A stretch of DNA of 64,000 nucleotides from Haemophilus paracuniculus (GCF_002015115.1 NZ_MUYA01000001.1:135337-199336), one strand, 5' to 3'; positions 33,811 through 43,371 are shown, counted from the stretch's first letter. Program-made: numbers and translations. Notes: generated by a model not told the origin, from the sequence alone.

Positions 33811-36705
33811 ATGATGTTAGGTAAATTCTTTACGAAAAAATCCGCTCAACCACGGATTGAGCCTGTCCTTTCGGAAAAATCGGCGGAGGTGGTTGCCACC
33901 TCGCTTTCTGAGGAAAGTCAGACTGCTGAACAAATGGCTGAAAAGCCATTTTCACCGCTTCATTTTATCCGCCGACAAGGCAATTACACCCGAAAAGAGC
34001 ATCTTGCTCAATACCAACCTCGAGACTCTTTTGTGGATAAATTGGCGTGGACAGAGTTTTTAGACGATCAGAAAGCCCTTTTGCTTGAAGACGGCCGCTC
34101 GGTGGGAGCGGTTTTTGAACTGACCGTGGTTGGCACAGAGGGACGTTCGGCAGACTTCTTAGAAAATGTGCGAACCCAGGTTTGCAATGCCATTCAAGAC
34201 AGCTTTGCTGAACTCGATGCTCACCCGTGGGTGGTGCAATTTTATTGCCAAGATGACGAGATGGCAGCGGAATACAGTGAGATCTTACGCCAATATGTAC
34301 ATCCACGAGCCAGAGGCTCGGCATTTACCGAACAATGGCTCACCAATATGGAACGCCACTTAAAAGCAGTTTCCAAGCCAGGTGGTTTGTTTGAAGATAA
34401 AGAGATTACGGGAACGCAATGGCGTGGCCAACAACGCCGTACCCGAATGGTCATCTACCGTTACGTTGATCGCCATACCGAGTTAGACCAAGCTTTGGAA
34501 GAGTTAAATGCGACCTGCGAGAGTGCGACCAACGCACTGCTGAGTGCAGGTGTTCGCTCAAACCGTCTGGATGGGAAAGCGATTCATCAGTGGTTATTAC
34601 GTTGGTTTAACCCGAAACCGCAAGATTATGACGATGCCGAAGATTTCTATAAAACCGCCCATTACACCATCAAAGCATCAGGTAATCCGAACGATTTATA
34701 TCTTGCCAACGATTTTGCCGAAACCTTGTTCGTCAATCCACCGCGTTCTGAAAATGAATACTGGTATTTTGATGAACAACCACACGAAGTGGTCGTGGTT
34801 GATTCAATTCGCCGAGCCCCTGAAATTGGGCATTTAACGGGTGAAGTGCCACGAGGCGACAGTATCAACGCCCTGTTTGACCTCTTGCCTGAAAACACCG
34901 TGATGGCGATGACCATTGTGGTTTATCCTCAGGACTTGCTCGAAGAGCATTTACAGAATATCAGTAGCGGTGCATTGGGCGACAATACGGATTCAGTGTA
35001 TGCCAAAAAAGACTGTGAAAAAGTCAAAGAGTACCTGAAAGAGAAGCACAAAATGTACCGTTCTTCCTTGGCGTTTTACCTTAAAGCAGACACCAAAGAA
35101 GAGCTACGTCGCCGCTCGCGGAAGTTGAGAACGACCTTGCAATCAACGGGATTGGTCGCCACTCGTGAGGGAATGGAAATTGCCCCTTTAAGCAGCTATC
35201 TCAGATGGCTGCCGATGAATTTCAACCCTGCGGATGATCGCAAAAATCTCTATACCAAATTTAATTTTGTGCAACATTTGGCAAACTTAATGCCCGTCTT
35301 TGGGCGAGGTATCGGCACACGTCATCCAGGTTCCACCTATTTTAACCGAGGCGGAGCCCCGTTCGATTTCGACCCGCTAAATCGAGATGACCGAGCTAAA
35401 AATGGGCATTGCCTCATTTTGGGACCTACGGGTGCGGGTAAGTCGGCGACCTTAAACGGCAAAATTGCTCAAACCGTCGCAATTTACCGCCCACGAATGT
35501 TCATCATCGAGGCGGGTAACTCGTTTGGATTGATGGCTGAATATGCCGAACGTTACGGGTTGACGGTCAATCGCATCCAGTTAAAACCTGGTAGCGGTGT
35601 GTCGTTGCCTGTGTTTGCCGATTGTTACAAACTGATCGGCGACCCGACTTTATCGGATACGCAAAATGAGCTGTCGCAGGCAATGCGAGAGCAAAGCGAC
35701 TATGTTGAGCCTGAGCCAGATATAGAGAGTGATAGTGAAGAAGATGAGGGCGATGCACAGCGTGATATTTTAGGTGAAATGGAGCTGACCGCTCGGATTA
35801 TGATCACAGGTGGCGAAGTTAAAGAAGATGAAAAATTAACCCGCCCTGATAAAGCGATGATCCGTAAAGCCATTTTAATGGCTGCTCAAAAGAGTTATGC
35901 CGAACAACGCATTACGCTGACCCAAGATATTCGCGATGCGTTCTACGAAATCAGCCGAGATGAATCTTTACCTGAGATCAAACGTACCCGTGCCTACGAT
36001 ATGGGCGAAGCGATTGGGATGTTTTGCCTTGAAGGCAGTTTTGAAGCAGAGCTTTTTAACCGAGAGGGTGAAATCTGGCCCGATGCCGATATTACCTTGG
36101 TCGATTTAGCCACCCTTGCCCGTGAGGGCTACGAAGCCCAACTGTCGATTGCTTATATTTCGTTGATCAACCACATCAACTCGTTAGGTGAGAAGTATCA
36201 ATTCTCAGGCAGACCTATCGTCAATATTACCGATGAAGCCCACATCATCACGGTGCATCCTATGCTTGCCCGCTTTTTAGCAAAAGCGGGAAAAATGTGG
36301 CGTAAGCTGGGGATTTGGCTGTGGCTTGCCACCCAAAATCTTGAAGACTTTCCTGATGTCGCTGCGAAATTACTCTCGATGCTCGAATGGTGGGAGTTGC
36401 TCTGTGTGGAGAATAAGGAAATCGAGGATATGCAGCGGTTTAAAAAATTGAGTGATGAGCAGATCAATTTGATGCTTTCCACGACCAAAGAAAACCGTAA
36501 ATATACTGAGGGTGTTGTGCTTTCGACCAAACTCGAAGCTCTTTTCCGTGTTGTGCCACCGAGCCTCTATCTTGCGTTGGCGATGACCGAACCTGAGGAA
36601 AAAGCAGAGCGTGCCAAAATTATGCAGCAGTACGGAATCTCCGAGCTCGATGCAGCGATTAAAGTCGCTGAAAACCTAGATAAAGCCAGAGGAATTTTAC
36701 AATGA
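33811..36705 (+). CDS. traC: TIGR03744 (PFL_4706) VirB4/TraC-like conjugative ATPase
   Basis: 964 residues. An N-terminal TraC/VirB4 domain is followed by Walker A (LGPTGAGKSAT) near residue 540 and Walker B (IVNITDEAHII) near 805. A WLATQNLEDFPD block follows near 835. It is the hexameric motor that assembles the pilus and channel. A stretch of acidic residues near 635 (ESDSEEDEGD) lies between the motor motifs. The AGGAGG Shine-Dalgarno serves either of two adjacent ATGs (33811, 33814). It overlaps the next gene by four bases. Confidence 0.94.
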   Translation: MMLGKFFTKKSAQPRIEPVLSEKSAEVVATSLSEESQTAEQMAEKPFSPLHFIRRQGNYTRKEHLAQYQPRDSFVDKLAWTEFLDDQKALLLEDGRSVGAVFELTVVGTEGRSADFLENVRTQVCNAIQDSFAELDAHPWVVQFYCQDDEMAAEYSEILRQYVHPRARGSAFTEQWLTNMERHLKAVSKPGGLFEDKEITGTQWRGQQRRTRMVIYRYVDRHTELDQALEELNATCESATNALLSAGVRSNRLDGKAIHQWLLRWFNPKPQDYDDAEDFYKTAHYTIKASGNPNDLYLANDFAETLFVNPPRSENEYWYFDEQPHEVVVVDSIRRAPEIGHLTGEVPRGDSINALFDLLPENTVMAMTIVVYPQDLLEEHLQNISSGALGDNTDSVYAKKDCEKVKEYLKEKHKMYRSSLAFYLKADTKEELRRRSRKLRTTLQSTGLVATREGMEIAPLSSYLRWLPMNFNPADDRKNLYTKFNFVQHLANLMPVFGRGIGTRHPGSTYFNRGGAPFDFDPLNRDDRAKNGHCLILGPTGAGKSATLNGKIAQTVAIYRPRMFIIEAGNSFGLMAEYAERYGLTVNRIQLKPGSGVSLPVFADCYKLIGDPTLSDTQNELSQAMREQSDYVEPEPDIESDSEEDEGDAQRDILGEMELTARIMITGGEVKEDEKLTRPDKAMIRKAILMAAQKSYAEQRITLTQDIRDAFYEISRDESLPEIKRTRAYDMGEAIGMFCLEGSFEAELFNREGEIWPDADITLVDLATLAREGYEAQLSIAYISLINHINSLGEKYQFSGRPIVNITDEAHIITVHPMLARFLAKAGKMWRKLGIWLWLATQNLEDFPDVAAKLLSMLEWWELLCVENKEIEDMQRFKKLSDEQINLMLSTTKENRKYTEGVVLSTKLEALFRVVPPSLYLALAMTEPEEKAERAKIMQQYGISELDAAIKVAENLDKARGILQ

Positions 36706-37115
36706 AACGTCATACACTTTTTCAAATTTCGCCCCATAACACCGATGTCGCCACGTTGAAACAAACGCTTTCCGCACCGATGCAAACCCACTATCAAGGG
36801 CTGTTTGAACAGATGCAACGGCATCTCGGGCAGCTGGTTTCGGTGTCTCATTATGTTTATCGGATTACCAATACCAATTATCTCAAAGTCCGCTTTACAG
36901 GCGTGCGTGAGGAAGTGGAACGTCAATTTTATGTGCAGATTACGCTGATTGGCTATACCGAGTTTCCTGCATTGGATGAAAATGCCACCCGTGCTAATGT
37001 CTATTTGACCGATACCACCGATGCGTTTTGGCTGATTGAGTTACTCAAAGCCGATTTAGCCAAAGCTGCCTACACCGCAGAAATTGAGGCAGAAGCGGAG
37101 GAAGCCGATGGTTAA
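36702..37115 (+). CDS. ICE transfer-operon protein, unknown
   Basis: 137 residues, soluble, with no signal peptide and a very acidic C-terminus (AEIEAEAEEADG). The core (VSHYVYRITNTNYLKVRFTGVREEVERQFYVQI) looks like an alpha/beta domain but no family is recognised. It is translationally coupled on both sides, starting in ATGA of the ATPase gene and overlapped by the start of the next. Confidence 0.78.
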   Translation: MKRHTLFQISPHNTDVATLKQTLSAPMQTHYQGLFEQMQRHLGQLVSVSHYVYRITNTNYLKVRFTGVREEVERQFYVQITLIGYTEFPALDENATRANVYLTDTTDAFWLIELLKADLAKAAYTAEIEAEAEEADG

Positions 37116-37461
37116 ACCGTGGAAGAAAAACATCGCGGCCTTGCTCAAATTTGTGGGCATTATGGTCGTGATAATGGCGATTATATTCCTGATTGCTCAT
37201 TTTGCGATCCAGTATGGCGTGCAAGCGGGGGAAATTAAGCAATTTATGCAGGATAACTGGCAGTTTTGGTTGGCTGTCCGTTGGTGCATTTATGCGGTCG
37301 GCGGTACGATTTTATACTGCTTGTATCAACGTGCGAAGCAAGAAAAAAACCTTGCGGTCTATTTTGACAATCTTGCCACTTACCAACGCTTGATTCGCCT
37401 TGCGGTGATCGCAATGGCAACCATTGAGCTAGTCTGTTGGATTCAGTTATGGAGGGGCTAA
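37108..37461 (+). CDS. Small ICE membrane protein, unknown
   Basis: 117 residues from the ATG at 37108 (Shine-Dalgarno GGAGGAA), with three membrane helices (about 12-35, 50-70, 90-112). Not recognised. It lies between the VirB4-like ATPase operon genes and the TraG-like protein and overlaps its upstream neighbour by 8 bp. Confidence 0.75.
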   Translation: MVKPWKKNIAALLKFVGIMVVIMAIIFLIAHFAIQYGVQAGEIKQFMQDNWQFWLAVRWCIYAVGGTILYCLYQRAKQEKNLAVYFDNLATYQRLIRLAVIAMATIELVCWIQLWRG

Positions 37462-37462
37462 G

Positions 37463-38965
37463 ATGAATATCACATTAACGGTCGATCACTATTATGAATA
37501 CTTTCTGACTATCCTTGGCTGGGTGATCAGTAACGGGATTTGGGATTTATTGACTCAAACAGGCATTATGGCAATTCCTTTCTTGGCACATATCATCAGC
37601 TCATTCCTAAAAGTGCGGGAACAAGGCGATGACGAGGGAAACAAAGGACGACTGCTTGCCAATTGGCTCGAAAACAAAATTTATATCTCGTTAGTGGTGA
37701 TGATGCTGACCTGCGTGCCGCTGTTTAACGTGTCGTATAATACGTTGCAATTCAATACGGAACGAATGAGACAGTGCGGTTTTACGGTGTACAAAGCCAG
37801 CGAAACGGGATTATCAGGGCTTTCTTCGGAATTAGGTGGCAAAAGCCCTGCCTTGCCGCTTTGGTGGGCATTTACCTATACGGTCGGTAAAGGTTTGACC
37901 CACGGGGCGATTGCCACGCTTCCCTGCAAACCTGATTTACGCCAAGTGCGTTTTGAAATCCAAAATACGCAAATTACCAGCCCCGTGCTACGTCAGGAAG
38001 TGCTGGATTTTGTGCAACAATGTTTTATTCCTGCACGAGCCAAAATCAAGCGTAAGCAACTTGAACTCGATGAAGAACAAGCACGCGATTTGGACTGGAT
38101 CGGCTCAAAATTGATGCTGAAAACCGAGGGGCTGTATGATGCTTATCGAGCCCAAACGCCGCGGAAGCAGTGGCCCTACGATGCTAATCGAGATCAGGGC
38201 TTACCGAATACAGGTAACGGTGGCTTTCCTAGCTGTAAGGAATGGTGGTCTGACAGCCAAATCGGCTTAAAAGCCCGATTAGTCGAGCAAGTTGAGCCAG
38301 ATACAATGACCAAGTTGCGTAAAATTTGGAACAGTAAAGAAGATTACACCGACATTGTCGTTCGGCGATTGGTGAGTCCACAGAATATGCGAGCCTCAAC
38401 AGGTCGTGTGTATGGTGGGTATGGTGATTCAAATGCAAGTAGCATTGGAGCAAGTAGCGGTTCCTCGTGGATGACTTATGTAGCAAGTTCACTTGGCTCT
38501 GCCGCTGGTAGCATTGTAACTGCCCCCGTTTTTGACGTTATCAAACAATCATTACCAATGGTGCAAGGCATTATGCTGATGGCAATAATGATTTGTATGC
38601 CAGTCATTGCGGTTATCGGTAGCTATGATGTGAAAACGATAATAACGATGACACTAGTGCAATTTGGTATCTTTTTCTTATCTTTTTGGTGGGAATTAGC
38701 TCGTTGGCTAGATAACTGGATGATCATCACAATATATTCTAGCGATGCTCATCCGCTATTTAATGCATTCGGGATAATGAATGATTCTGACGATGGGATA
38801 TTATCCGTTGTGATCAATATTATGTATATCCTGTTGCCAATGTTATTTCTTGGAGCATTAAGTTGGGCTGGGGTAAATGCGGGAGCTGCATTGTCCAATA
38901 TAATTAGTAACAGTTCTGATAAAACTATGAGATCAACTGATACAGATAAAATACCTAAAAAATAA
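37463..38965 (+). CDS. traG: TraG N-terminal-domain membrane protein
   Basis: 500 residues. N-terminal helices around 15-35 and 70-92 precede a large periplasmic part with Cys residues (MRQCGFTVYKASETGLSG; GGFPSCKEWW). Three or more helices lie between 365 and 480. This is the TraG_N architecture of mating-pair stabilisation proteins; the long C-terminal TraG domain of F is absent, as usual for this ICE class. The strand of the transfer genes switches after this gene. Confidence 0.85.
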   Translation: MNITLTVDHYYEYFLTILGWVISNGIWDLLTQTGIMAIPFLAHIISSFLKVREQGDDEGNKGRLLANWLENKIYISLVVMMLTCVPLFNVSYNTLQFNTERMRQCGFTVYKASETGLSGLSSELGGKSPALPLWWAFTYTVGKGLTHGAIATLPCKPDLRQVRFEIQNTQITSPVLRQEVLDFVQQCFIPARAKIKRKQLELDEEQARDLDWIGSKLMLKTEGLYDAYRAQTPRKQWPYDANRDQGLPNTGNGGFPSCKEWWSDSQIGLKARLVEQVEPDTMTKLRKIWNSKEDYTDIVVRRLVSPQNMRASTGRVYGGYGDSNASSIGASSGSSWMTYVASSLGSAAGSIVTAPVFDVIKQSLPMVQGIMLMAIMICMPVIAVIGSYDVKTIITMTLVQFGIFFLSFWWELARWLDNWMIITIYSSDAHPLFNAFGIMNDSDDGILSVVINIMYILLPMLFLGALSWAGVNAGAALSNIISNSSDKTMRSTDTDKIPKK

Positions 38966-38988
38966 AATACTATTAGACTCTAAATAAA

Positions 38989-39022
38989 CAAATGGTCGTT
39001 TATATGAATAAACGACCATTTG
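38989..39022. terminator. Bidirectional terminator, 15-bp perfect stem
   Basis: CAAATGGTCGTTTAT (38989-39003) pairs perfectly with 39008-39022 around ATGA. It separates the TraG-like gene from the minus-strand cargo. Confidence 0.9.
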
Positions 39023-39027
39023 CAGAA

Positions 39028-39312
39028 TTACCATTGAGAAGTATGGTAATGACCATCTTCATCTACATAGTAATCATTTATTTCTAATTTGGAAAGTGCA
39101 AGAAGAGAAGAAATAGTCTTAATAGAATCATCTTCTCGTTTAGTAGATATACTAGCTTCAAACGCCTCAACTTTCTTTCTTGCTGATTCTTTTAAATCTT
39201 CGGGAACATTGAAAATACCGTACTCAGTAATTTCTGCTGTCGCCCACTCTGACTTTTGTCCTTCGTCTAATAGACGCTTATAGCTACTGACCATTTTGCT
39301 GAAAATTGACAT
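39028..39312 (-). CDS. Unknown small protein in the cargo pocket
   Basis: 94 residues, mostly helical and charged (VPEDLKESARKKVEAFEASISTKREDD), with the end YYVDEDGHYHTSQW. Not recognised. The Shine-Dalgarno GAGG is well placed. It is the first gene of an AT-rich pocket between the two strands of transfer genes, next to a toxin-antitoxin pair. Confidence 0.65.
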   Translation of the reverse strand: MSIFSKMVSSYKRLLDEGQKSEWATAEITEYGIFNVPEDLKESARKKVEAFEASISTKREDDSIKTISSLLALSKLEINDYYVDEDGHYHTSQW

Positions 39313-39394
39313 GCTTCCTCCGATATTCTCGTTTGCGATAGTATTAGCCTAAATTTTGAGCTTGTCAAGCGGTAAGATATTCTATAATTTCGTA

Positions 39395-39817
39395 TTAACC
39401 GTTTTCTAAAAACTCACTCACTGAAATAATCTCTACCTTTTTATAAGGGTTCATACTCAGCAAATCTCTCTTATCTCCCGTAATTAAATACTTAGCATTT
39501 GCACTTAATGCAACCTCTAAAAATTTATTGTCTTTGGGATCTTTACAGTCTGTAATTTTTTCTGTTACGTCCACAAAAATCACGGATTTTGCGAAGTTAT
39601 CAGTAAAAAATTTTAAGACCTCAGGTGCTAAGTATTTGGCAAATTTCTCTCTCTGCGAAACTTCCACAAATTCTTGAAATGTCTCATTTGAAACGCAAAC
39701 TTGATATTGTGTAAGAGCCTTTAAAATCGCTAAACTAGGTTTTGAGCTTGGAGAAATCAAACCACTAATGAGTACATTGGTGTCAATAACCAGATAATTA
39801 TCGTTTACTTCTTTCAT
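39395..39817 (-). CDS. PIN-domain toxin
   Basis: 140 residues. The PIN RNase fold is marked by the first acidic motif YLVIDTNVLISGL (residue ~12), ETFQEF (~46), DCKDPKDNKFLEVA (~95-105) and LITGDKRDLL (~118). The sequence is like COG1569-type PIN toxins, which cleave RNA. It is encoded behind a Phd/YefM-like antitoxin and overlaps it by 20 bp. As an ICE-borne addiction module it would favour element retention. Confidence 0.85.
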   Translation of the reverse strand: MKEVNDNYLVIDTNVLISGLISPSSKPSLAILKALTQYQVCVSNETFQEFVEVSQREKFAKYLAPEVLKFFTDNFAKSVIFVDVTEKITDCKDPKDNKFLEVALSANAKYLITGDKRDLLSMNPYKKVEIISVSEFLENG

Positions 39818-40100
39818 TATCGATCATTGCGTTAAGTTCATCTAATGTAATACTTTCAATGGATTTGGGTGGATTTTTTGCCCGTTCCTCAAACAGTGCC
39901 ACAATATTTTTGACTGCCTTCGCTTTGGTCAATTCGACTGCTTCTTCATAAGGCAAAATCATCATTGTGCGGCGACCATATTGTGTAACCACCACAGGTT
40001 TCTTTCCTTTGACAATATCAATCACACGCCCAAATTGGGATTGAAATTGTTTTGAAGTTACCTCTTCAAAATCTGCGGATAATGGTAATGTGAGAGCCAT
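39798..40100 (-). CDS. Phd/YefM-like antitoxin
   Basis: 100 residues. The N-terminal domain (VTSKQFQSQFGRVIDIVKGKKPVVVTQYGRRTMMILPYEEA, in pieces) has the Phd/YefM pattern. The C-terminal tail (ITLDELNAMIDNERSKR) would bind the PIN toxin. It is first in the operon, and antitoxins of this kind usually autorepress. The promoter region at about 40110-40140 holds a TAGCTAT/ATAGCTA inverted repeat that could be its operator. Confidence 0.82.
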   Translation of the reverse strand: MALTLPLSADFEEVTSKQFQSQFGRVIDIVKGKKPVVVTQYGRRTMMILPYEEAVELTKAKAVKNIVALFEERAKNPPKSIESITLDELNAMIDNERSKR

Positions 40101-40217
40101 AATTTTCTCCTAATAATAGATAAGATAGCTATCTTGCATAGATTAGCTATTCTCTTGAAAAATGCAACCTTTTTTACACAACAGGTTAAAGTGGTATATC
40201 GTATCACGGTTAGATGA

Positions 40218-40409
40218 TTAAGGTACTTTACCTAAAATAATGTCCACATCCTCTAAAATTTTTTCTACCCTATCAGGCGTAATAAGTCTACCCTCAGGGA
40301 AAACTTTCCTTTTGAGAAGATAAGGTTGGTAAATAGAATAATTTATTGCTGCACTGATCTGATCTACTCGCTGATCAACTGCCGTTGATTCATTATGTTG
40401 CTTTTTCAT
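40218..40409 (-). CDS. Unknown small protein
   Basis: 63 residues, not recognised (DQRVDQISAAINYSIYQPYLLKRKVFPEGRL is its middle part). The Shine-Dalgarno AAGGA 8 bp upstream supports the start. It stands alone between the antitoxin promoter and the divergent gene at 40556. Confidence 0.5.
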   Translation of the reverse strand: MKKQHNESTAVDQRVDQISAAINYSIYQPYLLKRKVFPEGRLITPDRVEKILEDVDIILGKVP

Positions 40410-40555
40410 ATTAGTCCTTCCCGAAGCATTTTCTTACTCTATATTAGGATTGATACTATGCCTGTCAAGCGGTTTGTTTGGCAGAATTTGCACAGTACGA
40501 GGCATTCCGCTATGCTGCGAATTGATTCCAACAGCAATGTATAAGAGAGTATCCT

Positions 40556-40807
40556 ATGAAGAATGGTGTTATTGCCCCTATTCCACTTAATCCAAAAATT
40601 CAAACGTTGATTGAAAGGGGTGATCAAGCGGGAAACATTCCGATTTCAGGAAATACACCAGAGGAATTTGAGGCTAGTTTTAATCGGGCTTTCTTAATGT
40701 TAAAGTCAAATAAAGTTTCTTTGAATTCCCCTGCCCCAGAGGCTGAAATCGAATGGAGTCCACAAGAAATTCAAGCCTTAGCCGATTTCTTCGAGCAATG
40801 CAAATAA
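40556..40807 (+). CDS. Unknown small acidic protein
   Basis: 83 residues: a Pro-rich start (MKNGVIAPIPLNPKIQTLIERGD) and an acidic end with WSPQEIQALADFFEQC. Not recognised. It is the only plus-strand gene in this pocket and ends at a strong bidirectional terminator. A weak GAG lies upstream of the ATG. Confidence 0.55.
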   Translation: MKNGVIAPIPLNPKIQTLIERGDQAGNIPISGNTPEEFEASFNRAFLMLKSNKVSLNSPAPEAEIEWSPQEIQALADFFEQCK

Positions 40808-40811
40808 CCAT

Positions 40812-40840
40812 AAAAAAGCAGCTCATTGAGCTGCTTTTTT
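40812..40840. terminator. Bidirectional terminator, 13-bp stem
   Basis: AAAAAAGCAGCTC (40812-40824) pairs with GAGCTGCTTTTTT (40828-40840) around ATT. It serves the convergent genes at 40556 and 40844. Confidence 0.94.
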
Positions 40841-40843
40841 ACT

Positions 40844-41272
40844 TTATCTGACGGTTTCGTCTCTCATCAGATTTTTCTCAAATTTCATTACGATCTTTTT
40901 CTTCGTATTACATTCAAAGATAGGATCGTCATCACTACCTGTTTTAATTACAAACTCAACGTGGGGCGGAGCTGAACTATTTCGCCCTTCTGAAACCCCA
41001 ATAAAATAAGTTTTTCCACCATTCTCAAATGCTAATGAACTAGAAACAAAACCAGAACCAACGGCAAAACTAGAATCTTCGTGCGATAATACTTGCTTTA
41101 TTTTATTTTTAAAGCTCGTTTTATCATATGAAAAAACATAATCATCAGCAATTTTTTCAACTGCAAGCGGTTTACCATTTTTTAATGTACAAGAAAAAAT
41201 TGTATTGTTGCCTGCCGCTAATGCTGAGGTAGAAAATAATGTTGCTAATACTAGCATTGCTACTTTACGCAT
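40844..41272 (-). CDS. Exported protein of unknown function
   Basis: 142 residues with a clear Sec signal peptide (MRKVAMLVLATLFSTSALAA). The mature part is beta-rich and has two cysteines (near IFSCTL and IFECNTKK), probably a disulphide. Not recognised. It lies just before the minus-strand transfer genes in the direction of transcription, though it is transcribed after them. The sequence ACTGTACCACATT upstream resembles half of the type-B operator only. Confidence 0.65.
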   Translation of the reverse strand: MRKVAMLVLATLFSTSALAAGNNTIFSCTLKNGKPLAVEKIADDYVFSYDKTSFKNKIKQVLSHEDSSFAVGSGFVSSSLAFENGGKTYFIGVSEGRNSSAPPHVEFVIKTGSDDDPIFECNTKKKIVMKFEKNLMRDETVR

Positions 41273-41331
41273 AATTTCTCCTATTTGTTGTGTTTAAATG
41301 TAAATTCAATTTTTGAATACTGTACCACATT

Positions 41332-43350
41332 TTATTTCCCGTTTAAAATGTAATCTGCTTCTTGATTTCGGCGTTTTGCATTTTTTCCATCATTATCAAC
41401 TTGACGATTGCGAATAGCCGTTGCAAGAGCCGTCATATCACCTGTTTCTGCCGATTTTTGGGCTGCCTTAATCACACTTTCTGTTTTTTTCAAACTACCA
41501 TAATTATAAATATATGAAGTTAAAACAGCTTGTGCATTCGGGGTTAATTTATCCCACGCAGTGGCTGAAATTTCCCGTTTAGCTTGGTTTGCAAAAATTT
41601 GCGAACGGCGGGCTAAATCTCGTTCCGCATCTTCTCGGGAAACTTTCATTCCTTCTACAACTTTGACTACCGAGCCATCAGCTTTGGTAATCGTATCGGA
41701 ACCATAACCTGCTCGATGTGCATTAACATCCCAATATGTACCAGAACTAAAACCTTCAAATTTTCTGAGTAACCCTTGGGCTTGTTCCATTGCCGTGCCA
41801 CTTATCGCCCCAACTGGTGCATAAGAACCTGCCGAACTTGAAGTTGAACCACTCAGTGTCGATGTACCTGCTGCAAAACTACCGTAGATATTATCAATGC
41901 CCGTTCCCTCTGATTTTGGAATGACAATGTAATTGTCAGCCAATTTACCAGGGAAGCCTGTTAAACCGCCTTGGCTACGATCAACATCATTCGCTTCACG
42001 ATTTTTACTCAAATTCGCTAAGCGGCGGTTAGCACTGTCTTCGGCGTTGCTATCCAGTGAACGGTTTTGTTCCGTGATGCGGCTATTGAGAATGGCAACA
42101 GCAGTGTTATTCGAGATCGATTTTTGCAAGTCCATCTCTAATTTCACTTGCTCGATTTCACGATCTAACAATTTAAGAGACTTTTCTAAATCCTCTTGTG
42201 CCTCTTCATTATTTGACACATTCGGCTCTTTCATCCCTGTTAGTAGCATACGGCGTAACATCAACGCTTTTTCTAATTCTTGTGAAATCGCCAGCTCTTG
42301 GGATAATCTCGCCCCGAGAATCGGTGCGTCAGTATCCTCTTTCAAGGCTTCAATCAAGCCACGAGTTATGCCCACGGTGGACGTGCTTAACTCATTAAGT
42401 TGTGCGGCGGTTGGTTTATCCGTATTAAGAATCGCTTCCAATTTTGCCGATTTTTCATTGGTGCTTTTCTCAATTTCAGGTGCCAACCCAGTGCCTGCTT
42501 GCTCTTTTGGTGGTGTTCCGCAGGTAGTACAGGTGGAAAGCGTTTTGCTACCTAGCACGCGTCTGCCATATTCCGCGGCTTCCGCTGGGGATTTCCACGT
42601 CGTACATAACGAACCATCACATTTTACTACCGCATTTTTTTCAGTAACGCCTCGACCAAGAGCCATATTGTAACCTGCACCGACCACATCGGCGATTACA
42701 TCAATCGCTTTCTGCCCTTGACCACCACGTTTTTCACCGCCGATCCACCTTGTACCGTCTTCACCTTTATAATTTTCGGCTTTTTTCTTCGCAGCTTTCG
42801 CATCGGTTTCAGTCGCCGTGATCTCTTTGTAATTTTCCAGCTCGGCTCTTTTTACCCATTTGCTCCCCATCGCTAAATCAGCCAGTTTATTCGACATCTC
42901 TTCACAATTGGTTTTGAGTGAGTCGAAATCGAGTTTGGCTTGATACAAGCCATTGGTCAGCATATCGTACAACTGAGGGTTTGAACGTTGGATGATCATT
43001 GCAGGTAGGCTTGCCACTGCCCCTGTCGCCGATTCAATCACGTTGCCGTACAAATCTTTAAAGCCTTCTGTAATGCCGTTTAACTGGTTTTTAACGGTGG
43101 TTTTAATGTCAAAATTACCGCACATCAGATTGGCTTTCCACCCCAAACCGAGCGAAAGCTCATTTGGGCGTTGGCGAGACGGCGGTGGCATTACCGCCGA
43201 GCCTCCACCGATCTGATAATAAACTCTATCTGACAACGCCGTACCCTGCACATATTCGGTATTGGCTAACACGGTTGTCGGCATTGTCGATAATGCAGAA
43301 CTCAACAATATTACCGCTGAGAGGCGTTTCAAGGTTGATTTTAGTTTCAT
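41332..43350 (-). CDS. TIGR03755 (PFL_4711) family ICE protein fused to a GH24-like muramidase domain
   Basis: 672 residues with a signal peptide (cleavage near VLA). Residues ~30-450 match the TIGR03755 family (RPNELSLGLGWKANLMCGNFDIKTTVKNQL; long coiled segments). After a Ser/Gly-rich linker (~490-515) comes a lysozyme-like domain from about 520: LRKFEGF with the likely catalytic Glu near 530, YWD nine residues later as in T4-type lysozymes, RAGYGSDT, and LTPNAQAVLTSYIYNYGSL. The combination suggests a transfer-channel protein that also cuts peptidoglycan. It is the last of three minus-strand transfer genes. Confidence 0.85.
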   Translation of the reverse strand: MKLKSTLKRLSAVILLSSALSTMPTTVLANTEYVQGTALSDRVYYQIGGGSAVMPPPSRQRPNELSLGLGWKANLMCGNFDIKTTVKNQLNGITEGFKDLYGNVIESATGAVASLPAMIIQRSNPQLYDMLTNGLYQAKLDFDSLKTNCEEMSNKLADLAMGSKWVKRAELENYKEITATETDAKAAKKKAENYKGEDGTRWIGGEKRGGQGQKAIDVIADVVGAGYNMALGRGVTEKNAVVKCDGSLCTTWKSPAEAAEYGRRVLGSKTLSTCTTCGTPPKEQAGTGLAPEIEKSTNEKSAKLEAILNTDKPTAAQLNELSTSTVGITRGLIEALKEDTDAPILGARLSQELAISQELEKALMLRRMLLTGMKEPNVSNNEEAQEDLEKSLKLLDREIEQVKLEMDLQKSISNNTAVAILNSRITEQNRSLDSNAEDSANRRLANLSKNREANDVDRSQGGLTGFPGKLADNYIVIPKSEGTGIDNIYGSFAAGTSTLSGSTSSSAGSYAPVGAISGTAMEQAQGLLRKFEGFSSGTYWDVNAHRAGYGSDTITKADGSVVKVVEGMKVSREDAERDLARRSQIFANQAKREISATAWDKLTPNAQAVLTSYIYNYGSLKKTESVIKAAQKSAETGDMTALATAIRNRQVDNDGKNAKRRNQEADYILNGK

Positions 43351-43371
43351 TTCTGTTTCCTTATTAACAAA

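Noticed and set aside
41321..41337. TACCACATT upstream of the exported-protein gene as a type-B operator
   Set aside because: Half-site only; the second arm does not match.
41933..42673. 246-residue plus-strand frame opposite the TIGR03755/lysozyme gene
   Set aside because: It is antisense to a well-supported gene, is Ser-rich as expected for a shadow frame, and has no Shine-Dalgarno.
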